Below, piece by piece: positions 35,040 to 42,969 of a stretch of DNA of 64,000 bases. Location of the stretch: assembly GCA_016188915.1 (NCBI GenBank), contig JACPGU010000003.1, positions 83,227 through 147,226 of the forward strand. Direction: 5' to 3'. Positions within the stretch are counted from its first letter, which is position 1, and each line of letters begins with the position of its first letter. A program made the position numbers and the translations under genes. This DNA is from Candidatus Microgenomates bacterium. GTDB taxonomy: Bacteria > Patescibacteria > JACPGU01. The notes under the pieces are model-generated. The model was not told the DNA's origin. It ran no database searches and saw nothing but the letters and a program-made list of their open reading frames with translations.

Positions 35040-35427
35040 GTTTCTTCGTTTTCTGGTTGTTGGTTTTTTTAATACCGTATTTGGGTATTCCATCTTTGCG
35101 CTATTTATTTTTGTTGGCTATAATTATATTGTAGCTGCCATGCTCGGGACTATCGGCGGGATACTGTTTAACTTCAAATCGGTTGGCGTAATTGTATTTA
35201 AAAGTCATAATAATGCCCTGATATTCAGATTTTTTGCGGTTTATGGCGTTGTCTATTTATTCAATCTTACAGGCATCAAAATCTTTGCTGATTATGGAAT
35301 TGGTAGTTACATTGCGGGTGCAATTTTGGTCTTACCTGCCGCAGCAATCGGCTATCTCCTCAATAAAAAATTTGTTTTTAATCGGACCCCGATAGACATA
35401 AAAGAAGATGAACATATCTCGGCCTAA
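35005..35427 (+). CDS. GtrA-family flippase
   Basis: 140 residues with four membrane helices and GtrA landmarks: RFLVVGFFNTVFGYSIFALF at the N-terminus and a closing GYLLNKKFVFN. It is thought to flip a polyprenyl-phosphate-linked sugar. The start is a TTG lying eight bases after AAGGAGAG; no closer ATG exists. The reading frame overlaps the GtrB-like gene, so the pair is translated together. Confidence 0.88.
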   Translation: MKKLIQKLWANRFLRFLVVGFFNTVFGYSIFALFIFVGYNYIVAAMLGTIGGILFNFKSVGVIVFKSHNNALIFRFFAVYGVVYLFNLTGIKIFADYGIGSYIAGAILVLPAAAIGYLLNKKFVFNRTPIDIKEDEHISA

Positions 35428-35439
35428 CCGCCAATCCAT

Positions 35440-35467
35440 TTGTTCTGTCTGGAAAATGTGCTATTCT
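35440..35467 (+). promoter_or_regulatory. Promoter of the rfbFG genes
   Basis: TTGTTC, 16-base spacer, TATTCT with TGC in front (extended -10), 21 bases before the rfbF start. Confidence 0.55.
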
Positions 35468-35488
35468 AAGTAAAATATATTTTGTTTT

Positions 35489-36259
35489 ATGAAAACAATA
35501 ATTCTTTGTGGAGGGCAAGGGACAAGAATGAAAGAGGAGACCGAATTCAAGCCAAAACCATTGGTTCTTATTGGCGGTAAGCCGATTTTGTGGCATATCA
35601 TGAAAATCTACTCACACTACGGTTTTAACGAATTTATCCTGGCATTGGGATATAAGGGCAATATGATTAAGGAATATTTCCTTAATCAAAGGACTTTTTT
35701 AAATGACTTCACCCTAAATACCAAAGACAATAAGATCACTTTCCACAACAACGATCACGGTGACTTTAAGATTACTTTTATTGACACTGGCCTTGAAACA
35801 TTGCCTGGAGAACGGATTTTACGTTGCAAACCATATATCCCAAAGGAGGATACTGATTTTATGGTCACCTACGGCGATGGCGTGTCTGATATTAATATCG
35901 ACAATTTACTAGAATTTCATCGTCGACAAAAAACTATTGGGACAATCATGGGGATAAATCCTCGTTTCAAATTTGGAACAGTATTGGTAAAACCAGACAA
36001 TAAGATCTCAAAGTTTTCGGAAAAACCGGTCTTGGAGGATTGGATTAATGGAGGATTTATGGTTTTTAACAAAAAAGTATTTTCCTATATCAATCCCGGT
36101 GAGACAGAACATGCCGCGCTCAAGAGATTGTCGAGAAAGGGTGAACTTTCGTTATTTAGACACAATGGTGCTTGGGCGTGCATGGATACACACAAAGAAC
36201 ATGCGGAACTCAATAAACGCTGGCTCAAAGATCCCTTTTGGAGAGTATGGGAAAAATAA
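35489..36259 (+). CDS. rfbF: Glucose-1-phosphate cytidylyltransferase
   Basis: 256 residues, the usual family length. The nucleotidyltransferase start is ILCGGQGTRMKEETEFKPKP, followed by LVLIGGKPILWHIMKIYSHYG. Later VTYGDGVSDINI and INGGFMVFNKKVF are specific to RfbF/DdhA. It makes CDP-glucose from CTP and glucose-1-phosphate, the entry step to CDP-linked deoxy and dideoxy sugars. Its own promoter is present, and the dehydratase gene begins two bases after its stop. Confidence 0.93.
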   Translation: MKTIILCGGQGTRMKEETEFKPKPLVLIGGKPILWHIMKIYSHYGFNEFILALGYKGNMIKEYFLNQRTFLNDFTLNTKDNKITFHNNDHGDFKITFIDTGLETLPGERILRCKPYIPKEDTDFMVTYGDGVSDINIDNLLEFHRRQKTIGTIMGINPRFKFGTVLVKPDNKISKFSEKPVLEDWINGGFMVFNKKVFSYINPGETEHAALKRLSRKGELSLFRHNGAWACMDTHKEHAELNKRWLKDPFWRVWEK

Positions 36260-36261
36260 TC

Positions 36262-37230
36262 ATGGCTATAATGAAAAATCATTTTGCAAAGAAAAATGTC
36301 TTAATTACGGGCGCAACTGGTTTGGTTGGTGGTCATATCGCAGACAAATTAGTCGAGCAAGGCGCCAACGTGTTCATCACCTATCGTTCCCATAATCCCA
36401 AGTCGTTTTTTGTCCAAAAAGAATTGAGAGACAAAGTTGTGAGCGCTAAGTGTGATATCAAGGATTATCACCGGGTATTTGACGTTGTCTCTAAATATGA
36501 GATTGGTTATATATTTCATGTCGCCGCCCAACCTATAGTACCCACCGCCTACATCAACCCAAAAGAGGCCCTAGAGGTCAATATATTAGGTACAGTCAAT
36601 ATTTTGGAGGCGACAAGACACTGCTCGCAAGTCAAAGGGGTGGTTGTTGCTTCTTCCGATAAGGCGTATGGTAAAAAGTGCGACAACGCTACAGAGGAAG
36701 AACCAATGGCAGGAGATCATCCTTATGATGTTTCCAAATCATGCGCTGATCTTATAGCTAGAGCGTATGCCAAGACCTACCACCTACCGGTTGCCGTGAG
36801 TCGTTTTGGCAACATCTATGGACCAGGGGATTTGAATATCAATCGGATTATTCCTGGTATTATGAAAGCGCTTATTCATAATGAGATCATTGAGATTCGC
36901 AGCGATGGCTCATTTATCCGCGACTATGTTTATGTCAAAGATGTGGCCGATGGCTATCTTGCGCTGATGGAAAATATAGAAAAAAATAAAGGAGAAGCCT
37001 TTAATTTTAGCAGCGGTCACAATTTCTCCGTATTAGAATTAATCGAGAAGATTTCAAAAATTGTTGGCAAAAAATGTAAGTACAAAATATTAGATAATCA
37101 AAAAAATGAGATTCCAAAACAAAGTTTGAATTTTGATAAAGCGAAAGAGCTTCTTAACTGGAAGCCAAAATATACTTTTGAAGAGGGGATTAGGGAAACA
37201 TTTGAGTGGTATAAGAATTTTTATAAATAA
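36262..37230 (+). CDS. rfbG: CDP-glucose 4,6-dehydratase-like SDR
   Basis: 322 residues. The NAD loop is VLITGATGLVGGHI, and catalytic motifs are SSDKAYG and YDVSK. The segment HVAAQPIVPTAYINP and VNILGTVNILEA match CDP-glucose dehydratases better than dTDP-glucose ones. It should convert CDP-glucose to CDP-4-keto-6-deoxyglucose, the substrate of the RfbH-like enzyme encoded upstream on the other strand. I took the ATG two bases after the rfbF stop; another ATG three codons later is possible. The family call is firm as an SDR and probable as RfbG. Confidence 0.82.
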   Translation: MAIMKNHFAKKNVLITGATGLVGGHIADKLVEQGANVFITYRSHNPKSFFVQKELRDKVVSAKCDIKDYHRVFDVVSKYEIGYIFHVAAQPIVPTAYINPKEALEVNILGTVNILEATRHCSQVKGVVVASSDKAYGKKCDNATEEEPMAGDHPYDVSKSCADLIARAYAKTYHLPVAVSRFGNIYGPGDLNINRIIPGIMKALIHNEIIEIRSDGSFIRDYVYVKDVADGYLALMENIEKNKGEAFNFSSGHNFSVLELIEKISKIVGKKCKYKILDNQKNEIPKQSLNFDKAKELLNWKPKYTFEEGIRETFEWYKNFYK

Positions 37231-37243
37231 CTCAAAAATATTT

Positions 37244-38773
37244 ATGAAAAAAAGTTTCGATTTTGCAAGAAATTTTAATTCATCTGATGGCCAACCCATT
37301 TTTATACTAGAAATGGCTAATAATCATATGGGAGATGTGGATCATGGCCTGAGAATTATTGAGGAAATGAGCAAAGTTACAAAAAAATATGACTTCCTCT
37401 TTGCCTTTAAATTTCAATATCGCGATCTTGAAACTTTTATCCACCCTGATTATAAGAAACGAATGGACTTGAAATATGTTAAAAGATTTTCCGAAACTCG
37501 TCTTTCCGAAAAAGATTTTTTGATCCTAAAAGCAGAAGCTCAGAAGCTTGGTTTCATTACTATGTGTACACCGTTTGATGAGGTATCGGTTGATATGGTG
37601 GTCAAGCATGATTATGATATTCTAAAAGTGGCGAGTGCATCTTGTGGCGATTGGCCATTATTGGAAAAGATAGTGTCCACCGATAAGCCGATTATTTTCT
37701 CGACCGGTGGGGCAAAACTTGAAGAAATAGACAAAATTGTCAGTTTCTTAGAGCATAGACAGAAGACCTTTGCTCTGGAGCATTGTGTGGGCGAATACCC
37801 AACATTGGCAAGAAATCTTCAGTTGAATCAGATAGATCTGCTCAGAAGAAGATATCCCAATACGACTGTGGGTTTTTCCACACACGAAGAACCAGACAAT
37901 GTCGAGGCCGTCAAAATCGCTATCGCCAAAGGCGCGCGTATTTTCGAAAAACATGTTAGTGTTAGAACTGATAAATACGAGATGAACGCCTATTCGGCTA
38001 ATCCAAAGCAGGTTGATAAATGGTTACAGTCGGCCAAAGAGGCATATGAAATGTGCGGAATTGTCGGCGAACGAGCACCTTCATCAGAAAAAGAACTGGC
38101 TGATATTCGACAGTTTCAGCGAGGTGTCTTCGCCAAAGATGTAATCAGAAAAGGAGAGAGAGTCGACACAAAAAATACATTTTTTGCTTTTCCGAATCAA
38201 CCTGGGCAGATTTTAACCAATGATTTGTCGAAATATTCTGTTTTTACGGCTTTGAAGCAAATTAAAAAAAATGATCCAGTGATAGATGTCAGCAGAGTGG
38301 ATACAAGAGATAAGGTATATGAGATAGTAGTCAAATCAAGAAATATGTTGGCGGATGCCAAGATTTCCGTTTCCAATCAGCTTGACTTTGAGATCAGCCA
38401 TCACTATGGCCTCGATAGATTTTACGAAGTGGGGGCGGTTATTATCACTTGCGTAAATCGCGAATACACCAAAAAATTAATTATCGTTTTTCCTGGTCAA
38501 TCACACCCGTCTCATGGGCACAAACAAAAAGAAGAGACGTTCCATGTTTTGTCTGGAACTATCATTTTTATACTAGATGGTAAGGAACGAGAAGCAAAAG
38601 CTGGAGATGTAGTGGTAGTAGAAAGAGGTGTTAAACATTCATTTTATTCCAAAGAGGGGAGTATCTTTGAAGAGGTTTCCACTACCCATATCAAAAGCGA
38701 CTCATTCTATGAAGATGAAAGTATTTCGAAAAACAAAAACAGAAAAACAGAACTCACTTATTGGGTTGATTAA
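37244..38773 (+). CDS. NeuB-family synthase fused to a C-terminal cupin
   Basis: 509 residues. The N-terminal TIM-barrel (about 15-270) matches NeuB/sialic acid synthases, with PIFILEMANNHMGDVDHGL, MCTPFDEVSVD, KVASASCGDWPLLE and TVGFSTHEEPD. A SAF-type antifreeze-like region lies at about 275-345. The last part (about 385-490) is a cupin with HPSHGHKQKEETFHVLSG and a later KHSFYSK, with metal-type His residues. NeuB enzymes condense PEP with an amino sugar to give nonulosonic acids. A fused cupin could epimerise or bind the product. No NeuA or NeuC homologue is in the window. An upstream in-frame start would overlap rfbG and was not chosen. Confidence 0.85.
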   Translation: MKKSFDFARNFNSSDGQPIFILEMANNHMGDVDHGLRIIEEMSKVTKKYDFLFAFKFQYRDLETFIHPDYKKRMDLKYVKRFSETRLSEKDFLILKAEAQKLGFITMCTPFDEVSVDMVVKHDYDILKVASASCGDWPLLEKIVSTDKPIIFSTGGAKLEEIDKIVSFLEHRQKTFALEHCVGEYPTLARNLQLNQIDLLRRRYPNTTVGFSTHEEPDNVEAVKIAIAKGARIFEKHVSVRTDKYEMNAYSANPKQVDKWLQSAKEAYEMCGIVGERAPSSEKELADIRQFQRGVFAKDVIRKGERVDTKNTFFAFPNQPGQILTNDLSKYSVFTALKQIKKNDPVIDVSRVDTRDKVYEIVVKSRNMLADAKISVSNQLDFEISHHYGLDRFYEVGAVIITCVNREYTKKLIIVFPGQSHPSHGHKQKEETFHVLSGTIIFILDGKEREAKAGDVVVVERGVKHSFYSKEGSIFEEVSTTHIKSDSFYEDESISKNKNRKTELTYWVD

Positions 38774-38843
38774 AGAATGGAATTATGTTTTATTGATATA
38801 GATTTAGAGGTTCGTTAACAATTCGAAAAATAAGGAGGCCATG

Positions 38844-40550
38844 ATGCCAACCGCTTTGGAATTAGTAAAAGAAGAAAAAGATCGAGGAGCGCTGCTAACA
38901 CCCGCGCATCAGGATAGGATTTTGTTTGTGGTCCCACCCAACATCACTTACGAGAACTATGTCAACCCACCCAGTAATGTCAAGGGGGTGATGAGTAAAT
39001 CAAAGCAACTAGGTACGGTAGTGACCGATATGCCACTAGGTCCGTTGTCGCTTTCTGCCTATGTCAAGGAGCACACCAGAGCCCAGACAGGAATGGTTGA
39101 TTTCAATGTTGTTTTAAACAGGATCCAAGATTTTGATTACGGATCGTTTACGGAGCTTTTTAGGACTGTTTTCTCTGATACAGAGTGGGTAGAATTTAAC
39201 CCGACCATTATTGGTATATCAGCTCTTTTCTCTCCATCCTACCACAACGTCTTGGATATTGCGGAGTGTTGTCGCAAACTCTTCCCGGAATCAATAATTT
39301 TGGGAGGTGGTTTTTTGCCAACCAACGCCTATGAAAGGATTTTCCAGGATTGCCCCCACTTTGACGGACTCTGTTTCGGTGAAGGGGAGCTGGCATTAAC
39401 ACGTCTTGTTAAGGCGGAAGATAAGAAAAAGCATCTAGAGAGTGATCCTGTATGGATCACACCGAGAAAAGCCAAATGTGAGGCGAAATTTGGCTTCGAT
39501 TTTGTCTGGAAATTGGATGAGATTCCTTTTCTTGACTACCGCCTTGGCGACCCCAAGGGCTACGCACTCAATCCAACTATCGCGGCATATCCTGCAATTC
39601 GCAAAACTGGTCATGATTTTCACGTTATGACGTCGCGAGGATGCGTCTTTCATTGTGCTTTCTGTGCGCAACATACGGTCCATGGCAGGAAAATGCGTGC
39701 ATATAGTATTGAAAGGATCGAACAAGATTTCCGGCGGCTTCAGAATGAATTCGGTGTCCAGACGATTATTGTCGAAGACGACCATTTCATGTGGGATAAA
39801 GATCAAGCTCACAGGATATTGGATATCATGATAGAGCTACAATTAAGTGCTTTTTTCCCGAATTCGCTAGCGCTCTACGCGCTCGATCGAAAGATGCTGG
39901 AGCAGCTGAAGCGAGTCGGAGTGAATCAGTTGGTCTTGGCGGTGGAGTCGGGCAGTAGGGAAGTATTGAATAAGATTATGCACAAGCCACTGAAGCTGGA
40001 AATCATTGCCAGGGTAGCCAAGGATTGTCGAGAGATCGGCATCTATACTGACTGTAATATTGTCATGGGACTACCGGGCGAGAGAGAGGAACACTTCGCT
40101 GAATCAAGGGAGTTTTTGAAAACCACCTATGCTAATTGGTTTCGGATCAATATCGCAACCCCCATTGTTGGGAGTGAAATGCTTGACATCTGTCTAGCCA
40201 ATGATTATCTTGAAGGCGATTTCAATGGATGTGACTACAAGAGGGCAATCGTCAGTACTCCGGATTTTACTGCCGAAAGAATTCAGAAATTAGCTTATCT
40301 CATGAATCTGGAGTTGAATTTTGTGTACAATTCCGATTTCCGACTAGGTGATTATCAGACGGCACTCATGGGTTTCGAGAACGCCATCAAGGCAAAAAGT
40401 GATCATGCGCTAGCTCACTATTATGCAGCGCAATGTCATCTGAATCTTAACAATCCGTCGAAAGCTAATGAGCATTTAAGGATAGCCAAAGAGGCAGCCA
40501 AAAATCCTTTTTGGCATGATTATGTAGAAATGTTCGGCATTGCGATTTAA
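38844..40550 (+). CDS. B12-binding-type radical SAM protein with C-terminal TPRs
   Basis: 568 residues from the second of two adjacent ATGs, which is better spaced from AAGGAGG. An N-terminal Rossmann region (about 20-200) has TIIGISALFSP and IILGGGFLP, like cobalamin-binding domains, though the DxHxxG ligand motif is not seen. The radical SAM motif is SRGCVFHCAFC (Cys at 267, 271, 274), followed by TIIVEDDHFMWD and LAVESGS. Residues about 500-560 form TPR helices (TALMGFENAIKAKSDHALAH). Members methylate or rearrange unactivated carbons in sugars, lipids or antibiotics. It stands alone between NeuB-cupin and the C-methyltransferase, ending at a terminator. Confidence 0.85.
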   Translation: MPTALELVKEEKDRGALLTPAHQDRILFVVPPNITYENYVNPPSNVKGVMSKSKQLGTVVTDMPLGPLSLSAYVKEHTRAQTGMVDFNVVLNRIQDFDYGSFTELFRTVFSDTEWVEFNPTIIGISALFSPSYHNVLDIAECCRKLFPESIILGGGFLPTNAYERIFQDCPHFDGLCFGEGELALTRLVKAEDKKKHLESDPVWITPRKAKCEAKFGFDFVWKLDEIPFLDYRLGDPKGYALNPTIAAYPAIRKTGHDFHVMTSRGCVFHCAFCAQHTVHGRKMRAYSIERIEQDFRRLQNEFGVQTIIVEDDHFMWDKDQAHRILDIMIELQLSAFFPNSLALYALDRKMLEQLKRVGVNQLVLAVESGSREVLNKIMHKPLKLEIIARVAKDCREIGIYTDCNIVMGLPGEREEHFAESREFLKTTYANWFRINIATPIVGSEMLDICLANDYLEGDFNGCDYKRAIVSTPDFTAERIQKLAYLMNLELNFVYNSDFRLGDYQTALMGFENAIKAKSDHALAHYYAAQCHLNLNNPSKANEHLRIAKEAAKNPFWHDYVEMFGIAI

Positions 40551-40574
40551 CAGGCAATAGCAACAAGCTCGCAG

Positions 40575-40603
40575 AAGCAGAGAGAATTTTCTCTGCTTTT
40601 TTT
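40575..40603 (+). terminator. Terminator after the B12-type radical SAM gene
   Basis: AAGCAGAG / CTCTGCTT stem followed by TTTTTTG. Confidence 0.8.
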
Positions 40604-40715
40604 GTTACTGAGCAACATATGGATAAGTTGCTATACTCCATGTAGTGATATATAATTTAGTCACTATCTTATCACGTTATTTAAGTGATTTATTACCTAA
40701 TGTCATCGAAATTAA

Positions 40716-41903
40716 GTGAATAGTATCAAAAACGCCAAAAAAAGCAGCGTGAAGAATACAGACACATCCCAAGCGAAGTGCAGGGTTTGTGGTTGGGAAT
40801 TATTTGGAAAACCGCTTTTGGAGTACGACAATATGCCTAGCGTCGCACAACATTTGCCAGACACAGATTCTCTCAAAGATGATAATGGTGTTGATCTGAG
40901 AGTTTATCAATGCTCTGGATGCGGCGTGGTGCAACTAGATAGTAAACCAGTACCATATTATAAAGAGGTGATTCGCGCTTCTGGTTTTTCTCAAGAGATG
41001 AAAGATTTTCGGCTGAAGCAATTCAGGGACTTTGTCGCTAAATTTTCTCTTAAAGATAAAAATATTCTTGAAGTGGGGTGTGGAGGAGGAGAATACCTGT
41101 CTCTAATGAAAGAGTGCGCAGCAAATTCCTCGGGCATAGAATATTCCGATAGTTTAGTAAAAAAATGCGCAGAAGGTGGTCTTAATGTCTCGAAAGGATT
41201 TGTTGAGGATAGCAGTTATATTGTAAACAATGCTCCCTTTGATGCATTTTTTATGATAAGCTCTCTAGAACATTTGCCAGATCCGAACAAAACACTTCGA
41301 GGAATATATAATAATTTGACTGATGGGGGGGTGGGGATTGTCGAAGTGCCAAATTTTGATATGATTTTGCGCAACAACCTTTTCTCCGAATTTATGCGTG
41401 ATCATTTATTTTATTTCACCAGAGAAACTCTTGTCGTCTTACTCAATTTGAACGGATTTGAAGTCATTAAGTGTAATGAAGTATGGCATGACTATATTAT
41501 TTCAGCGATTGTGAGGAAAAGAAGTAATCTGGATCTTACGCTTTTTTCGGAAAATCAAAATAAACTAAAAAAAGAAGTTAATAACTATATTGGAAAATTC
41601 GAAAAAAATAAAGTAGCTATCTGGGGCGCTGGTCACCAGGCCTTTGCGATCATGTCATTATTCGATCTAGGAGGGAAGATCAAATACGTTGTTGATTCTG
41701 CACCCTTCAAACAAGGGAAATTTACGCCAGCAACCCATATTCCTATCGTTTCTTCGGATAAACTACATTCGGATCCGGTTAGCGCTATTATTGTTATGGC
41801 AGGTAGCTATTCTGATGAAATCGTCAAAATTGTCAGAGAAAATTATCATCAAGATATGAAAGTAGCTATTTTGAGGGACTTTGGGTTAGAAATAATCTCA
41901 TAA
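40716..41903 (+). CDS. Sugar C-methyltransferase (TylCIII/Methyltransf_14 type)
   Basis: 395 residues from a GTG. The N-terminal zinc site has CRVCGWELFGKPLLEY and CSGCGVVQLD. The SAM domain carries ILEVGCGGGEYLSLMK. The C-terminal domain (about 290-395) reads VAIWGAGHQAFAIMSLF and YVVDSAPFKQGKF, diagnostic of the C-methyltransferase family acting at C3 of NDP-4-keto-6-deoxy sugars. The likely substrate is the keto sugar from RfbG or its 3-deoxy derivative. The next gene, an SDR that could reduce the 4-keto group, begins four bases after the stop. Confidence 0.9.
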   Translation: MNSIKNAKKSSVKNTDTSQAKCRVCGWELFGKPLLEYDNMPSVAQHLPDTDSLKDDNGVDLRVYQCSGCGVVQLDSKPVPYYKEVIRASGFSQEMKDFRLKQFRDFVAKFSLKDKNILEVGCGGGEYLSLMKECAANSSGIEYSDSLVKKCAEGGLNVSKGFVEDSSYIVNNAPFDAFFMISSLEHLPDPNKTLRGIYNNLTDGGVGIVEVPNFDMILRNNLFSEFMRDHLFYFTRETLVVLLNLNGFEVIKCNEVWHDYIISAIVRKRSNLDLTLFSENQNKLKKEVNNYIGKFEKNKVAIWGAGHQAFAIMSLFDLGGKIKYVVDSAPFKQGKFTPATHIPIVSSDKLHSDPVSAIIVMAGSYSDEIVKIVRENYHQDMKVAILRDFGLEIIS

Positions 41904-41907
41904 TACT

Positions 41908-42960
41908 ATGTCTGTACTATCAACCGATCTTTGTCACATTCTCGATTTGACTCGTGAGTCATGGGAAGATCTCCGAGGAAAACGGCTATTCATGACCGGG
42001 GGAACCGGTTTTTTTGGCAGTCATCTTTTAGAAAGTTTCGCATTTGCCAATAAAGAGCTAAATCTCAACGCCTCTGTCCTTGTGCTGACTAGGGATATAA
42101 AGAATTTTAAAAAAACAGCGCCTCATTTAGTAAAAAATTCGGCTATCAAATTTCATCTCGGCGATGTGAAGGACTTCAATTTCCCTGATGGCGAATTTTC
42201 TCATATAATTCATGCGGCTGCCACATCAGCTGTTGAAACTTTCAATAGAGAAGATCATCTAGCAAAATTCGATACTCTCGTCGGCGGGACGAGGCATGTA
42301 CTCGACTTTGCCGTTCATTGCAAAGCGCAGAAATTTCTTTTTACCAGTTCCGGAGCTGCTTATGGCAAACAACCAGCCGATATGACCCATATTTCAGAAG
42401 AATATCTTGGGGCGCCAAACCCTCCAGACCCCAATTCTGCATGGGGCGAAGGTAAGCGGGTGGCTGAATTTCTTTGTGGCTATTATTCAAACAAGTATGG
42501 TATTGAGACAAAAATAGTGCGATGTTTTAGCTTCGTTGGTCCATATTTACCCATAGATATTCATTACGCTATAGGGAATTTTATCCGAGACGCTTTAAAA
42601 GGGGGGCCTATTATCGTCAGTGGCGATGGGTCTCCGGTAAGATCCTATCTCTATTCATCTGACCTTGTGGTCTGGCTCTGGACCATTCTTTTCAAAGGAA
42701 AGACCCGCAGAATATATAATATTGGTTCAGGAGAGAGTATTACTATCGCGGAATTAGCTAATGTCGTGGCACAATCATTGGGACCCAACATTGAAGTGAA
42801 GATAGAAAAAACGCCCGACCACAATAAAGTACTGGAAAGATACATTCCGGACATTAGTTTGGTGAAAAAAGAATTAGGGCTGGTACAAACGATAGATCTG
42901 AAGACCGCTATTAAAAAAACAGCAGAGCACATCCAGAAAAATAATAAGTTATATCACTAA
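41908..42960 (+). CDS. NAD-dependent epimerase/reductase (SDR) with Trp at the catalytic Tyr site
   Basis: 350 residues. The NAD loop is FMTGGTGFFGSHLLES. The usual YxxxK appears as SAWGEGK, so Trp occupies the Tyr position while Lys is kept. SFVGPYLPIDIHYAI and SGDGSPVRSYLYSSDLV are typical of extended SDRs acting on nucleotide sugars. With C-methyltransferase and TPP enzyme genes on either side (four- and nine-base gaps), it may reduce or epimerise the branched 4-keto sugar, a role like that of YerF. The missing Tyr could reduce activity or shift chemistry. Confidence 0.82.
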   Translation: MSVLSTDLCHILDLTRESWEDLRGKRLFMTGGTGFFGSHLLESFAFANKELNLNASVLVLTRDIKNFKKTAPHLVKNSAIKFHLGDVKDFNFPDGEFSHIIHAAATSAVETFNREDHLAKFDTLVGGTRHVLDFAVHCKAQKFLFTSSGAAYGKQPADMTHISEEYLGAPNPPDPNSAWGEGKRVAEFLCGYYSNKYGIETKIVRCFSFVGPYLPIDIHYAIGNFIRDALKGGPIIVSGDGSPVRSYLYSSDLVVWLWTILFKGKTRRIYNIGSGESITIAELANVVAQSLGPNIEVKIEKTPDHNKVLERYIPDISLVKKELGLVQTIDLKTAIKKTAEHIQKNNKLYH

Positions 42961-42969
42961 ATAATTCTT

